The notes beneath the pieces were generated by a model. It did not search any database. It had not been told where the DNA came from and worked only from the letters and a program-made list of their open reading frames with translations. This document shows, one piece after another, positions 8,904 to 17,271 of a DNA stretch of 46,840 nt. Both the position numbers and the translations under genes were made by a program. Position 1 is the first letter of the stretch; every line of letters starts with the position of its first letter. Source of the DNA: an uncultured Prevotellaceae bacterium (GTDB lineage Bacteria; Bacteroidota; Bacteroidia; Bacteroidales; Bacteroidaceae); assembly GCA_947170495.1 (NCBI GenBank), contig CAMVUB010000018.1, forward strand, positions 1 to 46,840, written 5' to 3'.

Positions 8904-10169
8904 ATGATGAGAAAAACATTATATTTCATAGGCGTGGCCGCCATGGTGGCTGCACTCTCTTCTTGTCGGGGAGAGGACGACTTCACCGAGTCAATATTTG
9001 ATACCACTGTTCCAGCTGTTGACGAGACGAAGGCAACGTATCCCTTCGACCAGTGGCTCTACGATAACTTCGTCGTGCCTTACAATGTGGATGTGAAGTA
9101 CCACTTCGATTTGTCGGCTTCCGACCTTAACTACCAGTTGACGCCGGCTGACTACAACCGTTCGCAGCTCTTGGCACACTTCATCCGTTATTTGTTCTAC
9201 GACGTATATACCAAGTTCGCAGGCGACGATTTCATGAAGCAGTATGGTCCCCGTATCTTCCATTTTATCGGTTCTTCCGGTTTTAACCCAACGACAGGGT
9301 CTGAGGTGCTGGGAACAGCTTCCGGCGGTGTGAAGATCACGCTTTACAAGATCAACGAGATGAAGCCCTATAGCGAGGGCGTTGCCTACAATGCCGGTGA
9401 TATGGATGTGCTCAACGAGAACTATTTCCACACGATGCACCACGAGTTCTCGCATATCCTGCACCAGACCAAGTCCTATCCAGTTACTTTCGGACAGGTG
9501 ACCTCGGGCACCTATGACCCGATGAACTGGCAGGATCGCGACTCCGTATGGACCCATCAGCATGGCTACGTTACCCATTATGCTTCCTCTGCCACTTATG
9601 AGGATTTCGTGGAGACGCTGTCCTGCATCATCACTGATACCCCGTATCGTTGGATGAATCGCATCATCAATGGCGCATCCATGGGCGTTCGTCAGGGTGA
9701 TAAGGAAGATATCCTTGACCTCATAGAAAACCTCGATATCAACCTCGACAACCCCAACGCACATTGGAACAACTTCACGCTTTATGAGGAGTCGGAGTAC
9801 AACGACCAAACTGACGAGTATGATCCGACAGACCGCTATGTCCTTGATGTGCATCGCCTTATTGGAGACCCGACGACGCATCAGTACCAAGTGGTCAATA
9901 AGGCGGCAGATGCATATGTTAATCAGTATAAATATAAAGAGTTGCGCAAGTTCACATCGTTTAAGGACGACTTCCTGCCTTGGGTGAAGATTTCGTCCGA
10001 CGATGACCTGACAGGTATTAACTCTTTGATGAAGAAGCTGGATATCGCCACCAAATGGTACACGGAGAAATGGGGACTCGAGGCCTTTACGATTCGTCGT
10101 GAAGTGGTGGAACGCCAGAACAAGATCAACGACTATCTCAAGGAAGTCACCATTTACGATCTCAAATAA
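8904..10169 (+). CDS. Substrate import-associated zinc metallohydrolase lipoprotein
   Basis: The lipobox gives Cys21 in ALSSC. A gluzincin-like motif HEFSH (His180-Glu181, His184) lies in MHHEFSHILHQ, preceded by FHTMH. About 60 residues later a conserved YEDFVETLSCI segment could give the third ligand (Glu). These features match the putative zinc-binding metallopeptidase family found encoded beside SusC/SusD pairs in Bacteroidetes. It is probably anchored at the outer membrane and may process peptides or modify the imported ligand; the substrate is unknown. It starts 12 nt after the SusD stop and ends 2 nt before the next gene, so it belongs to one operon. Confidence 0.88.
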   Translation: MMRKTLYFIGVAAMVAALSSCRGEDDFTESIFDTTVPAVDETKATYPFDQWLYDNFVVPYNVDVKYHFDLSASDLNYQLTPADYNRSQLLAHFIRYLFYDVYTKFAGDDFMKQYGPRIFHFIGSSGFNPTTGSEVLGTASGGVKITLYKINEMKPYSEGVAYNAGDMDVLNENYFHTMHHEFSHILHQTKSYPVTFGQVTSGTYDPMNWQDRDSVWTHQHGYVTHYASSATYEDFVETLSCIITDTPYRWMNRIINGASMGVRQGDKEDILDLIENLDINLDNPNAHWNNFTLYEESEYNDQTDEYDPTDRYVLDVHRLIGDPTTHQYQVVNKAADAYVNQYKYKELRKFTSFKDDFLPWVKISSDDDLTGINSLMKKLDIATKWYTEKWGLEAFTIRREVVERQNKINDYLKEVTIYDLK

Positions 10170-10171
10170 CT

Positions 10172-11509
10172 ATGACAACGATGAAAAAAGAGATTCGATA
10201 TACGATTATGGGCGTGGCGCTGGCCGCCATCGCACTAGCAGGTTGCACGCGCTTCGAGGAGGAAGACCTTTTCGAAGAGAGTGCAGCACTGCGCATTGAG
10301 CATAATGCGGATAAGTTGCAAGAGATCTTGTTAGATGCCCCGCAGGGCTGGGTGGTGCAGTACCATACAGGTCAAGGTGTTGCCGTCTTTGAGGGCTTCA
10401 ACCTCTTTGCCAAATTCGAGAAGAGTGGAAAGGTCACTTTGGCGGGTGACCATCGCTACCTGCGCGATGGCAAGGCTAATACCTATACCGAAGCCGTCAG
10501 TCTCTACGAACTCATCCGTGAGGATGGTCTCGTGTTGGCTTTCAACACCTGGAACGATGTCCTGACGCCCTTTGTCGATCCCGTCGCTTATTGGGAAGCC
10601 CCTGACAACTTGCTGAAGGATGGTGAGGGTATGCAGGGTGACCAGAACTTTGTAGTGACATCCATGAAGCCGGATGAACTCATCTTCCGTGGTGAGCGTT
10701 ACGATGCGACGATACGTATGGTGAAGGCCGATCGTGAGTGGCAAACCTACATCAGCGATACAAAAGCTATGAAGGAACGTTTCACGAGTGATGCCATCAA
10801 CTCATATTATATCATGGCAGGAGATGTAACGATGTATTGCGTGGGACTGCGTGATGGGCGTTATCGCATTTCCGAACGTGTCAAGGACCCGCTACAGACA
10901 GACTCTATCTCGTGCTGTTTCACACCGACCGGTTTCCGCAATGAAAGAGAATACACGCTGGCAGATCACACATTCCAAGAGTTCAAGATGAACGAGGATG
11001 GTTCTGCACTTGTCAGCGAGGACGGCACCGTTCGCATCATTGCTACTTGGGATTCCTATCTGGCAGAAACTTCTGACATCATGTGGATGGATCCAGAATC
11101 ATTATCTGCCGATTTGAAGGTCTTGTATGATAAGATAGATGATGCATTAGTGGCAGGTAGCAGAAATAATTCGTTGTCACGCATTGGCATTGGCAAGACA
11201 CTCAATCCCAATAATGTCACTGGTTTGGTCATTCAGTGGTTTAGCAATGCTCGTAAGACAGCCACGAAAATGGGCGGTATGGCTTTAACGCGAACCAATC
11301 CAGCGTATGGCCAGTTGAAAATTGATAGTCAGTTTGATATTATGGATAACGAGATGAAAGCTAAGGCTGAGGGCGTTTTAGAAGCCGTGAAATCTTTCGG
11401 CGCGGCATTAAATGGAACTTACTTGATGCAGCCTACTAGTTATTTCGTCCCTTCTACGACTACTTTTACATCGTCAGATGGAAGTAAGAGCTTTAAGCTG
11501 ATAAAATAA
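10172..11509 (+). CDS. DUF4302-type lipoprotein of the SusCD locus
   Basis: The lipoprotein signal has Cys25 in ALAGC; a second Met three codons in (10181) is an equally good start. The conserved N-terminal part (about residues 45-130, LLDAPQGWVVQYHTGQ... GLVLAFNTWNDVLTPFVDP) is typical of DUF4302 proteins. These accompany SusC/SusD and the zinc metallohydrolase in Bacteroidetes, and their function is unknown. The gap to the upstream gene is 2 nt, which indicates translational coupling. It is probably a surface-exposed or periplasmic accessory of the same uptake complex. The last third is more A+T rich than the first. Confidence 0.85.
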   Translation: MTTMKKEIRYTIMGVALAAIALAGCTRFEEEDLFEESAALRIEHNADKLQEILLDAPQGWVVQYHTGQGVAVFEGFNLFAKFEKSGKVTLAGDHRYLRDGKANTYTEAVSLYELIREDGLVLAFNTWNDVLTPFVDPVAYWEAPDNLLKDGEGMQGDQNFVVTSMKPDELIFRGERYDATIRMVKADREWQTYISDTKAMKERFTSDAINSYYIMAGDVTMYCVGLRDGRYRISERVKDPLQTDSISCCFTPTGFRNEREYTLADHTFQEFKMNEDGSALVSEDGTVRIIATWDSYLAETSDIMWMDPESLSADLKVLYDKIDDALVAGSRNNSLSRIGIGKTLNPNNVTGLVIQWFSNARKTATKMGGMALTRTNPAYGQLKIDSQFDIMDNEMKAKAEGVLEAVKSFGAALNGTYLMQPTSYFVPSTTTFTSSDGSKSFKLIK

Positions 11510-11548
11510 AGAGATAGAATCATATTATTAATTTCAAATTTGAACATT

Positions 11549-14371
11549 ATGAGGATTAAGACATTTACTCTTCTGTTATTGGCCTCTTTGGTGTCAATCG
11601 CATCCTTCGCACAAAAGCCGGTCGCATTGAACCGAGCTATGATGCAAAATGCTTCTTTTCAGAGGCCCGCAAAAGTCTCCATGCTTGCTTCTAAGGGCCG
11701 CCAGAAAGGTGCCCAGGCTCCTGTGACAAGTAAAAAGGCTCCTGCTAAAGCTCCAGCTATTGTAACACCTCCCGAAGATGGTGAAGTGATTTACTATAAT
11801 GCTACAGGTACCAGTTACTCGTATATGGGCACAGGTTGGTCCGACCCCAATGCATTTAACCGTACTGTTTCTGTCATTTGGGATGGCATTGATGATGTTT
11901 ATATCATGGGTTTGAGCCACTATGTACGTGATAAGTATATTCATGGCACTTTCCAGGATGCCACACATGTTGTGTTCCCGATGGGGCAGTATTTGGGAGA
12001 CGATCTTGGTGTTGATCTTTTTGCATGTGCCCAGGATAACGATGGAAATTATTGTGACATCTTGGCTGAATATGATGAAGACTCAGACACTTTTACTTTT
12101 ACTACGATTATTGCAGATTGTTCGGAAGAAAACGGTGGAGGTAAGTATGCCTACATCGACAAAGGTTTGGTTGTATCTGCAATAGAAGGCACTGTAGATC
12201 TCCCTGTTGAGGCCCCCGAAGACTTGACGGTCATGGACTATATTTATTCTGCAACAGATTATTATAAAAAGACTCCGGTCTCTTATGGCGTGGAACTTGG
12301 CTTTTATGGATCGGATGTTTATTTAAAAGGTATTTGTGCAGATATGCCTGAGGCTTGGATTAAGGGCATACTCGAAGGAAGTCAAATCACCTTCCCCACA
12401 GGACAGATCCTTGGAAACATGGGTTCGTATGATCTATGGTTCTTAGGTTTGGGTGATAATGGGGTTGAAGATATGGTCTTTGAGTATGATGCAGAACAGG
12501 GAATACTTACTTCTGATCAATTGCTTGTTATTTGTATTGACAAAGAAAATATTGACGGAGGTAGAAATTGCTGGTCAATTCATAGCGACCCGATAACCAT
12601 CCAGTTGGTATCAGAAAAGGCTGGAACGCCTGACAACCCCAGTGTATCTGGCATTAATTTCAGCACCTACGGTGATGTGCTTGAATTGAACATTCCTCTT
12701 GTGGACACTGATGGTAATGCTCTGGTTGCATCAAAACTGTCCTATAAGATATATTGTGACAAGGGAAATGGTGAGCCTGTACTTGTCACGTTCTCTCCAG
12801 AGGACTATATAAAGTTGGAGGAAGACATGACAGAAATTCCCTTTACTTTCACAGATAATTATGACTTCGAGGCAGGCCCCAATATTTATCTGAATTTAGA
12901 TCATGAAGATTGGAAGCGCATAGGTGTTCAAAGCATCTACTATGGTGGTGACGAAAAACATGAGTCAGAGATTGGCTGGTACGTGCCTTTATGGCCTCAA
13001 ACGACAACACTTCCTGCAGGCTTGACAATAACGACCAACACCTTCAAGGGCGCTACACTTGACTATGATGATGAAGATAATGAGATAGAGGTTCCCTTCG
13101 AACGTATGGTCAATATCGCTAAGAATGGTGATGAGTTATATATTCAGGGTCTAGGTACGGAAGACGAAACTGCTTGGGTAAAGGGCGTTAAGACAGCCAC
13201 TGACACTTATACATTTGCTAGAGGACAGGAAATGGGTTCATACCGTACCTATCGTCTTCTCCTGGTAGGTGTCGATGAAGAGAATGAAACGGTATCGGAT
13301 GTCACCTTGAAAGTACAAGGCGATGTCTATGTCTTCCAGAATGACTTTTTGGAGAACGCAGGACGTATTGACCGCTCTAATTATTATAAGTACTTCTATG
13401 CGGGGGCAACCATTGCCATTGAAGGTGAGGAAGTAAAACCCGATGCTCCTGTAGAGGCTCCAGAAGATTTGGTTGCTGTTCCCTACTTGTATGAGGCAAC
13501 GGATATACTAGACAAGGCGGAGGTAACTCGCACGGTTCAGGTTGGTTTCTATGGTGAAAATGAAATCTATGTACAGGGCGTTAGCACTCAATTTCCGGAA
13601 GCATGGATTAAAGGTATCGTGGATGGCAATCAGATAACTTTCCCCACAGGTCAGATGTTAGGCGAGTTTGATAAGAATGAGACAACTTACACTTTCTGGT
13701 TCCTAGGTTATGGTACGGCAGGAGTACAAGATGCCGTCTTTACCTATGATGCCGAAGCTAAGACCATCACTTCAAATGGTAGCATGGTAGTTGTGTGTCT
13801 TGATAAGACTTCTATTCAAGGAAATCTCGTCAGTGCTGAATCTGGTGTGGTTATATCTATGATTATAGAGAAGGCTACAATTCCAGCAACTCCATCTATT
13901 TCCGAAATAGAAGAGTCTGATTATGGTGATATCTTAGCGTTCAATATTCCTGTTGTTGATGTAAATGGCGACGGCCTTCTCACAGATAAGCTCTCCTATA
14001 AGCTCTACTATGACAATGGCGATGGCGAAGCACAGCCTGTTACTCTGACGACCGACTTCTATGAGAAGCTCACGGAAGACATGACCGAGATTCCTTATGG
14101 CTTCACGGATGAATGGGACATCTATGCTGATGGTATCTATTTGAATATGGATTACAGTAGCTGGAAGCGTATCGGTATCCAGAGTATCTACACGGGTGGT
14201 GGCGAGACCAATGTCTCAGAGATTGGTTGGTATTCTATGCCTGATGCAATCTCTTCCATCTTCACAGATATGAAGAATGGTGACGTTCGCTATAACCTCG
14301 CTGGTCAGCGCGTTGACAAGAACTTCAAGGGCATTTTCATCGAGAACGGCAAGAAGTATCTCAAGAAGTAA
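11549..14371 (+). CDS. Secreted modular beta-rich protein with internal repeats
   Basis: The start is set at the ATG at 11549 (MRIKTFTLLLLASL); a TTG three codons upstream is less likely. A signal peptide ends near SFAQ. After a Lys/Ala/Pro-rich linker (about residues 30-75) the protein follows the order A-A-B-A-A-B. A modules start near residues 78, 221, 491 and 637 (shared PEAWIKGI, ITFPTGQ, FWFLG/LWFLG). B modules start near 361 and 781 (shared SYK, TEIP, SWKRIGIQSIY, SEIGWY). The last 35 residues (YNLAGQRVDKNFKGIFIENG plus a Lys-rich end) resemble the tail of other Prevotella secreted proteins, possibly a type IX-like sorting signal (inference). No catalytic motif was recognised. It lies 39 nt after the DUF4302 gene, so it is probably the last gene of the SusCD operon, and a terminator follows. 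It may be a surface binding protein for the same ligand. Confidence 0.85.
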   Translation: MRIKTFTLLLLASLVSIASFAQKPVALNRAMMQNASFQRPAKVSMLASKGRQKGAQAPVTSKKAPAKAPAIVTPPEDGEVIYYNATGTSYSYMGTGWSDPNAFNRTVSVIWDGIDDVYIMGLSHYVRDKYIHGTFQDATHVVFPMGQYLGDDLGVDLFACAQDNDGNYCDILAEYDEDSDTFTFTTIIADCSEENGGGKYAYIDKGLVVSAIEGTVDLPVEAPEDLTVMDYIYSATDYYKKTPVSYGVELGFYGSDVYLKGICADMPEAWIKGILEGSQITFPTGQILGNMGSYDLWFLGLGDNGVEDMVFEYDAEQGILTSDQLLVICIDKENIDGGRNCWSIHSDPITIQLVSEKAGTPDNPSVSGINFSTYGDVLELNIPLVDTDGNALVASKLSYKIYCDKGNGEPVLVTFSPEDYIKLEEDMTEIPFTFTDNYDFEAGPNIYLNLDHEDWKRIGVQSIYYGGDEKHESEIGWYVPLWPQTTTLPAGLTITTNTFKGATLDYDDEDNEIEVPFERMVNIAKNGDELYIQGLGTEDETAWVKGVKTATDTYTFARGQEMGSYRTYRLLLVGVDEENETVSDVTLKVQGDVYVFQNDFLENAGRIDRSNYYKYFYAGATIAIEGEEVKPDAPVEAPEDLVAVPYLYEATDILDKAEVTRTVQVGFYGENEIYVQGVSTQFPEAWIKGIVDGNQITFPTGQMLGEFDKNETTYTFWFLGYGTAGVQDAVFTYDAEAKTITSNGSMVVVCLDKTSIQGNLVSAESGVVISMIIEKATIPATPSISEIEESDYGDILAFNIPVVDVNGDGLLTDKLSYKLYYDNGDGEAQPVTLTTDFYEKLTEDMTEIPYGFTDEWDIYADGIYLNMDYSSWKRIGIQSIYTGGGETNVSEIGWYSMPDAISSIFTDMKNGDVRYNLAGQRVDKNFKGIFIENGKKYLKK

Positions 14372-14396
14372 TAAGACCGCGGTCTTTCCATAGCAG

Positions 14397-14443
14397 GCGC
14401 TGGTGCATAAGTGTAAAAATGCACCGGCGCTTGCGCTTTTTTA
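14397..14443 (+). terminator. Terminator at the end of the SusCD operon
   Basis: The stem gcgctggtgca (14397-14407) pairs with tgcaccggcgc (14420-14430) with one mismatch, and a short T-rich run ttgcgctttttt follows. It separates the SusCD operon from the C10 peptidase gene. Confidence 0.7.
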
Positions 14444-14473
14444 TGCGTTGTGTTCTTCTTTTTTCGTTTTTTC

Positions 14474-14505
14474 TTTGGGTATTCCAATCCTTTTTGCGAC
14501 CTTTG
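14474..14505 (+). promoter_or_regulatory. Promoter of the C10 peptidase gene
   Basis: TTTG at 14474-14477 and GACCTTTG at 14498-14505 are spaced by 20 nt, as in Bacteroidetes promoters. It lies downstream of an in-frame ATG at 14403, which argues that translation starts at 14541 instead. Confidence 0.6.
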
Positions 14506-14540
14506 TGCCAAATATGTACATTACACAAACAAATATACCT

Positions 14541-16343
14541 ATGAAAAAACTTGTACTCTTTACCCTGTTGCTGGTGGCCGTGATGCCACTGGTGGCGCAA
14601 CAGCGTAGCGATGCTGAAATGGAGGCAATCGCACGTCAGCAATTCATGAGCGGTAAGGCGAAAGGCATGAAAGCCCTGTCCGCCACGTCCCTGAAGCGCG
14701 TGCATAGTGATCAGGCATACGCCGTATATAGCCCTTCCAACGCTGAAGGCTTTGTCGTCGTCAGTCGCGACAACCGCATGCAGCCCGTTCTTGGCTACTC
14801 CGCAGGCACGTTTGATGCCGCTACGGTGCCCTGCAACATGAAATGGTGGCTCGGCGAAGTCGATAGAGCCTACAATCGTCTTCAGAAGAAGGCTCCCGGC
14901 GATGCTCCCGGTCCCGAACCTCCGATAGGGCCTGATGGCATTGAGGTGCCATTCCCGATGAAATGGTCTCAGGCAAGTCCTTACAATACGAAGGTGCCCG
15001 TGGATCAGGCACCGACAGGCTGTGTGGCTGTGGCCATGTCTGAAATCATGAACTATCACCAATGGCCTCAGAGCGCTCAGTTTATGGGTTCATATTGGTA
15101 TATGGAGGTCGATGAGGACTTTAATCCAATCTATGATGACGATCGTAAGCCGATATGGCATCAGATTCTGGACGTTCCCGTCAACTCCACCTATACGTGG
15201 CCTTTGAACTTCGCCTATGATTTTTATGTCGATGAGGAGGGCGAATATCATAAAGTGGAAACAAGCCCCGAGGAAGAGGCCTTAGTGGCGCAGCTGATGC
15301 GCGACTGCGGTTTGGCTGTGGATATGAACTATGTGCCGGGAAAGGACAACACAGGTAACGCTTCTGCTGATGTCCGCCTCGTAGCCTCTGCGTTCCCCGC
15401 CTATTTCGGCTATGCCGATCAGCCTATCCGCTATCATGACCAGTATTATTTCACACCCAACGAGTGGCGCTCTATCATCATAGATGAGCTCCGCAAGGGA
15501 TGCCCGGTGATGTATGGTGGCTCTAATTCGGATTATACCAATGCGCACGTGTTCATTGTCTATGGCATGGATGCCGATGGCTTTATGCACATCAACTGGG
15601 GATGGACAGGTCTGTATGACGGTTACTACCACGTTGATGACCTAATCATCTATAATGACGATGACGAGCAGGAGGTGATAGAGGACTTCAGCCACTACCA
15701 TCTCATGATCACGGGTATCCGCCCGACGGCGTTAGATGGTGAACGTTATGCATCGGAATTGTGCATGTTGAACACCCAGGATTTCTCTTACGATCGCAAC
15801 ACGCAGCCTCATTTCCAGGCGCTTGCCAAAGAGATTGTCAACGACCAGCCAGTTGACTTCGTGGGTGATATCTATATTGGCGTTGAAGAGGACGGCCAGG
15901 AGACCCAATATTCCCGAATCCCGTTCGACACCGATTTCAGCCTTCAGTCAGGGTATTATATACCTGAACAGCCGTTACAATCAGACCTCCTATTGGAGAA
16001 AGGCCACTCCTATCGTATCTTTTTTGTGGCACGCGACAAGAAGGAGAAAGACTATACCCCTATCCGCTGTTATTCCGGTCAGTGGTATTACAAGGTCAGC
16101 GTGGATGAGGATGGCATTGGCACCTTTGAAGGTCCCTACCTCTTCGAAGGCCACACCCCGACTGGCGTGAAGGGTTTGAAGGCTGACAAGAGCGATGTCA
16201 ACGATGGCATCACCCGCGTGTATGACCTCCAGGGACGCACCCTCTATAGCGCTCCTGCTGCGGCCTTCAACCTCAAGGATGTACCGGGTCGCGGCGTCGT
16301 CATCGTCCGCAATGGTGACAAGACCAAGAAAATTATTCGATAA
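14541..16343 (+). CDS. C10-family (streptopain/interpain-like) cysteine peptidase
   Basis: The start chosen at 14541 gives a clean signal peptide (MKKLVLFTLLLVAVMPLVAQ). The frame extends upstream, but that part lies before the promoter. A pro-domain-like segment (about 22-120, GFVVVSRDNRMQPVLGYS) precedes the catalytic domain. The nucleophile is Cys161 in PTGCVAVAMSEIMNYHQWP, where the family usually has GCVATAMAQ. The catalytic His is His336 in NAHVFIVYG, followed by MHINWGWTG with the family's conserved Trp-rich strand. The 600-aa length agrees with Prevotella C10 peptidases. A C-terminal domain ends in a VYDLQGR...VVIVRNGDKTKKIIR tail that resembles type IX secretion signals. Such enzymes are secreted proteases that degrade host or food proteins; their peptides could feed the SusCD system encoded just upstream (inference). 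Confidence 0.92.
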   Translation: MKKLVLFTLLLVAVMPLVAQQRSDAEMEAIARQQFMSGKAKGMKALSATSLKRVHSDQAYAVYSPSNAEGFVVVSRDNRMQPVLGYSAGTFDAATVPCNMKWWLGEVDRAYNRLQKKAPGDAPGPEPPIGPDGIEVPFPMKWSQASPYNTKVPVDQAPTGCVAVAMSEIMNYHQWPQSAQFMGSYWYMEVDEDFNPIYDDDRKPIWHQILDVPVNSTYTWPLNFAYDFYVDEEGEYHKVETSPEEEALVAQLMRDCGLAVDMNYVPGKDNTGNASADVRLVASAFPAYFGYADQPIRYHDQYYFTPNEWRSIIIDELRKGCPVMYGGSNSDYTNAHVFIVYGMDADGFMHINWGWTGLYDGYYHVDDLIIYNDDDEQEVIEDFSHYHLMITGIRPTALDGERYASELCMLNTQDFSYDRNTQPHFQALAKEIVNDQPVDFVGDIYIGVEEDGQETQYSRIPFDTDFSLQSGYYIPEQPLQSDLLLEKGHSYRIFFVARDKKEKDYTPIRCYSGQWYYKVSVDEDGIGTFEGPYLFEGHTPTGVKGLKADKSDVNDGITRVYDLQGRTLYSAPAAAFNLKDVPGRGVVIVRNGDKTKKIIR

Positions 16344-16363
16344 AAATCGACCTGATGCACAAT

Positions 16364-16438
16364 AATGCGTAGAGTGTGCACGTTATAGGTATAGAACGTC
16401 ATTACAACGTACTGCCTATGGAGCACACTCTACGCATT
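16364..16438. other. Long perfect hairpin upstream of rpe
   Basis: A 16-bp perfect inverted repeat (aatgcgtagagtgtgc at 16364-16379, gcacactctacgcatt at 16423-16438) encloses a 43-nt loop that itself has partial complementarity (ttatagg / gcctat). There is no T-run, so it is not a typical terminator. It overlaps the start of a possible 48-aa frame leading into rpe. Confidence 0.6.
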
Positions 16439-16564
16439 CCTGTGAAGTTGGAAATCATAGACTTCACACCCGACATTAACATGTATGCCATCCCAGGGTT
16501 GGAACCGCGAACATCTACCCTGCAACATCTTCAGAAGTTCGCACGAATGTATCGACCCGCATGA
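16418..16564 (+). CDS. Possible 48-aa upstream ORF coupled to rpe
   Basis: The frame starts with ATG inside the right arm of the long hairpin (MEHTLRIPVKLEIIDFTPDI...) and its TGA overlaps the rpe ATG by 4 nt (ATGA). The overlap and the frame being open without repeats make it plausible as a short coupled gene or leader. The peptide is not recognised, and the second half (GLEPRTSTLQHLQKFA) has no clear features. It could equally be a chance frame over the rpe 5' leader. Confidence 0.3.
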   Translation: MEHTLRIPVKLEIIDFTPDINMYAIPGLEPRTSTLQHLQKFARMYRPA

Positions 16565-17220
16565 ATTTGATTGCACCCTCGCTGTTGGCAGCCAACTTCG
16601 CCAATCTGGAGCGCGAAATGGAATGGTTCAACCAGTCGGAAGCCGACTGGTTGCACTTGGATGTAATGGATGGTGTCTTCGTGCCCAATATCTCCTTCGG
16701 TTTCCCGGTGCTGGAGCATGTGGCACGCATGACGGACAAGCCCCTCGACGTTCACCTGATGATTGTCGAGCCGCAGAAGTTCATCTCGCAGGTGCGCGAC
16801 CTCGGCGCCGCCATCATGAACGTGCACCAGGAGGCGTGCCTGCATCTCCACCGCACCGTGCAGCAGATCCATGAGGCAGGCATGAAGGCCGCCGTGACGT
16901 TGAATCCTTCGACGCCCATCTCCACGCTGGAGGACATCATTCAGGACTTGGATGTCGTGATGCTGATGACCGTCAACCCTGGCTTTGGCGCACAGAAGTT
17001 TATCGAGCATAGCTTGGACAAGGTTCGTCGCTTGCGCGAGATGATTACGCGTACGGGTTCCCATGCCCTCATCGAGGTCGATGGCGGTGTCAATCGCACC
17101 ACAGCCCCCCTGCTGGCTAAGGCGGGTGTCGATGTCTATGTCGCTGGCAGCGCCCTCTATGGCAAACCCGATCCTGTCGCAGAGGTAAAAGCTCTGAAGT
17201 CCCTTATTGAGGCTTGTTAA
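16561..17220 (+). CDS. rpe: Ribulose-phosphate 3-epimerase
   Basis: This 219-aa TIM-barrel enzyme of the pentose phosphate pathway interconverts ribulose 5-phosphate and xylulose 5-phosphate. Visible family features are IAPSLLAANFANL at the start, LHLDVMDGVFVPN (metal-binding His and catalytic Asp), DVHLMI (second metal His), MTVNPGFGAQKF, and IEVDGGVN (catalytic Asp) followed by the phosphate-binding VAGSALYG. The length and order are normal. Its ATG overlaps the stop of a possible short upstream frame; the gene is followed by a CCCTCAA repeat array and comEC. Confidence 0.97.
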   Translation: MNLIAPSLLAANFANLEREMEWFNQSEADWLHLDVMDGVFVPNISFGFPVLEHVARMTDKPLDVHLMIVEPQKFISQVRDLGAAIMNVHQEACLHLHRTVQQIHEAGMKAAVTLNPSTPISTLEDIIQDLDVVMLMTVNPGFGAQKFIEHSLDKVRRLREMITRTGSHALIEVDGGVNRTTAPLLAKAGVDVYVAGSALYGKPDPVAEVKALKSLIEAC

Positions 17221-17226
17221 TTGAGA

Positions 17227-17268
17227 TTCAACCCTCAACCATAAACCCTCAACCCTCAACCATCAACA
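17227..17268. repeat. CCCTCAACC/ATAAACCCTCAACC array between rpe and comEC
   Basis: Five heptamer-like units (accctcaacc, ataaaccctcaacc, ctcaaccatcaac) fill the entire gap between rpe and comEC, ending 3 nt before the GTG start of comEC. No Shine-Dalgarno-like site is visible, so the repeat has taken the place of the leader. Confidence 0.8.
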
Positions 17269-17271
17269 GCC

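Noticed and set aside
14403..14540. N-terminal extension of the C10 peptidase to an ATG at 14403
   Set aside because: It would span a terminator and the promoter at 14474-14505, and the signal peptide starts at 14541.
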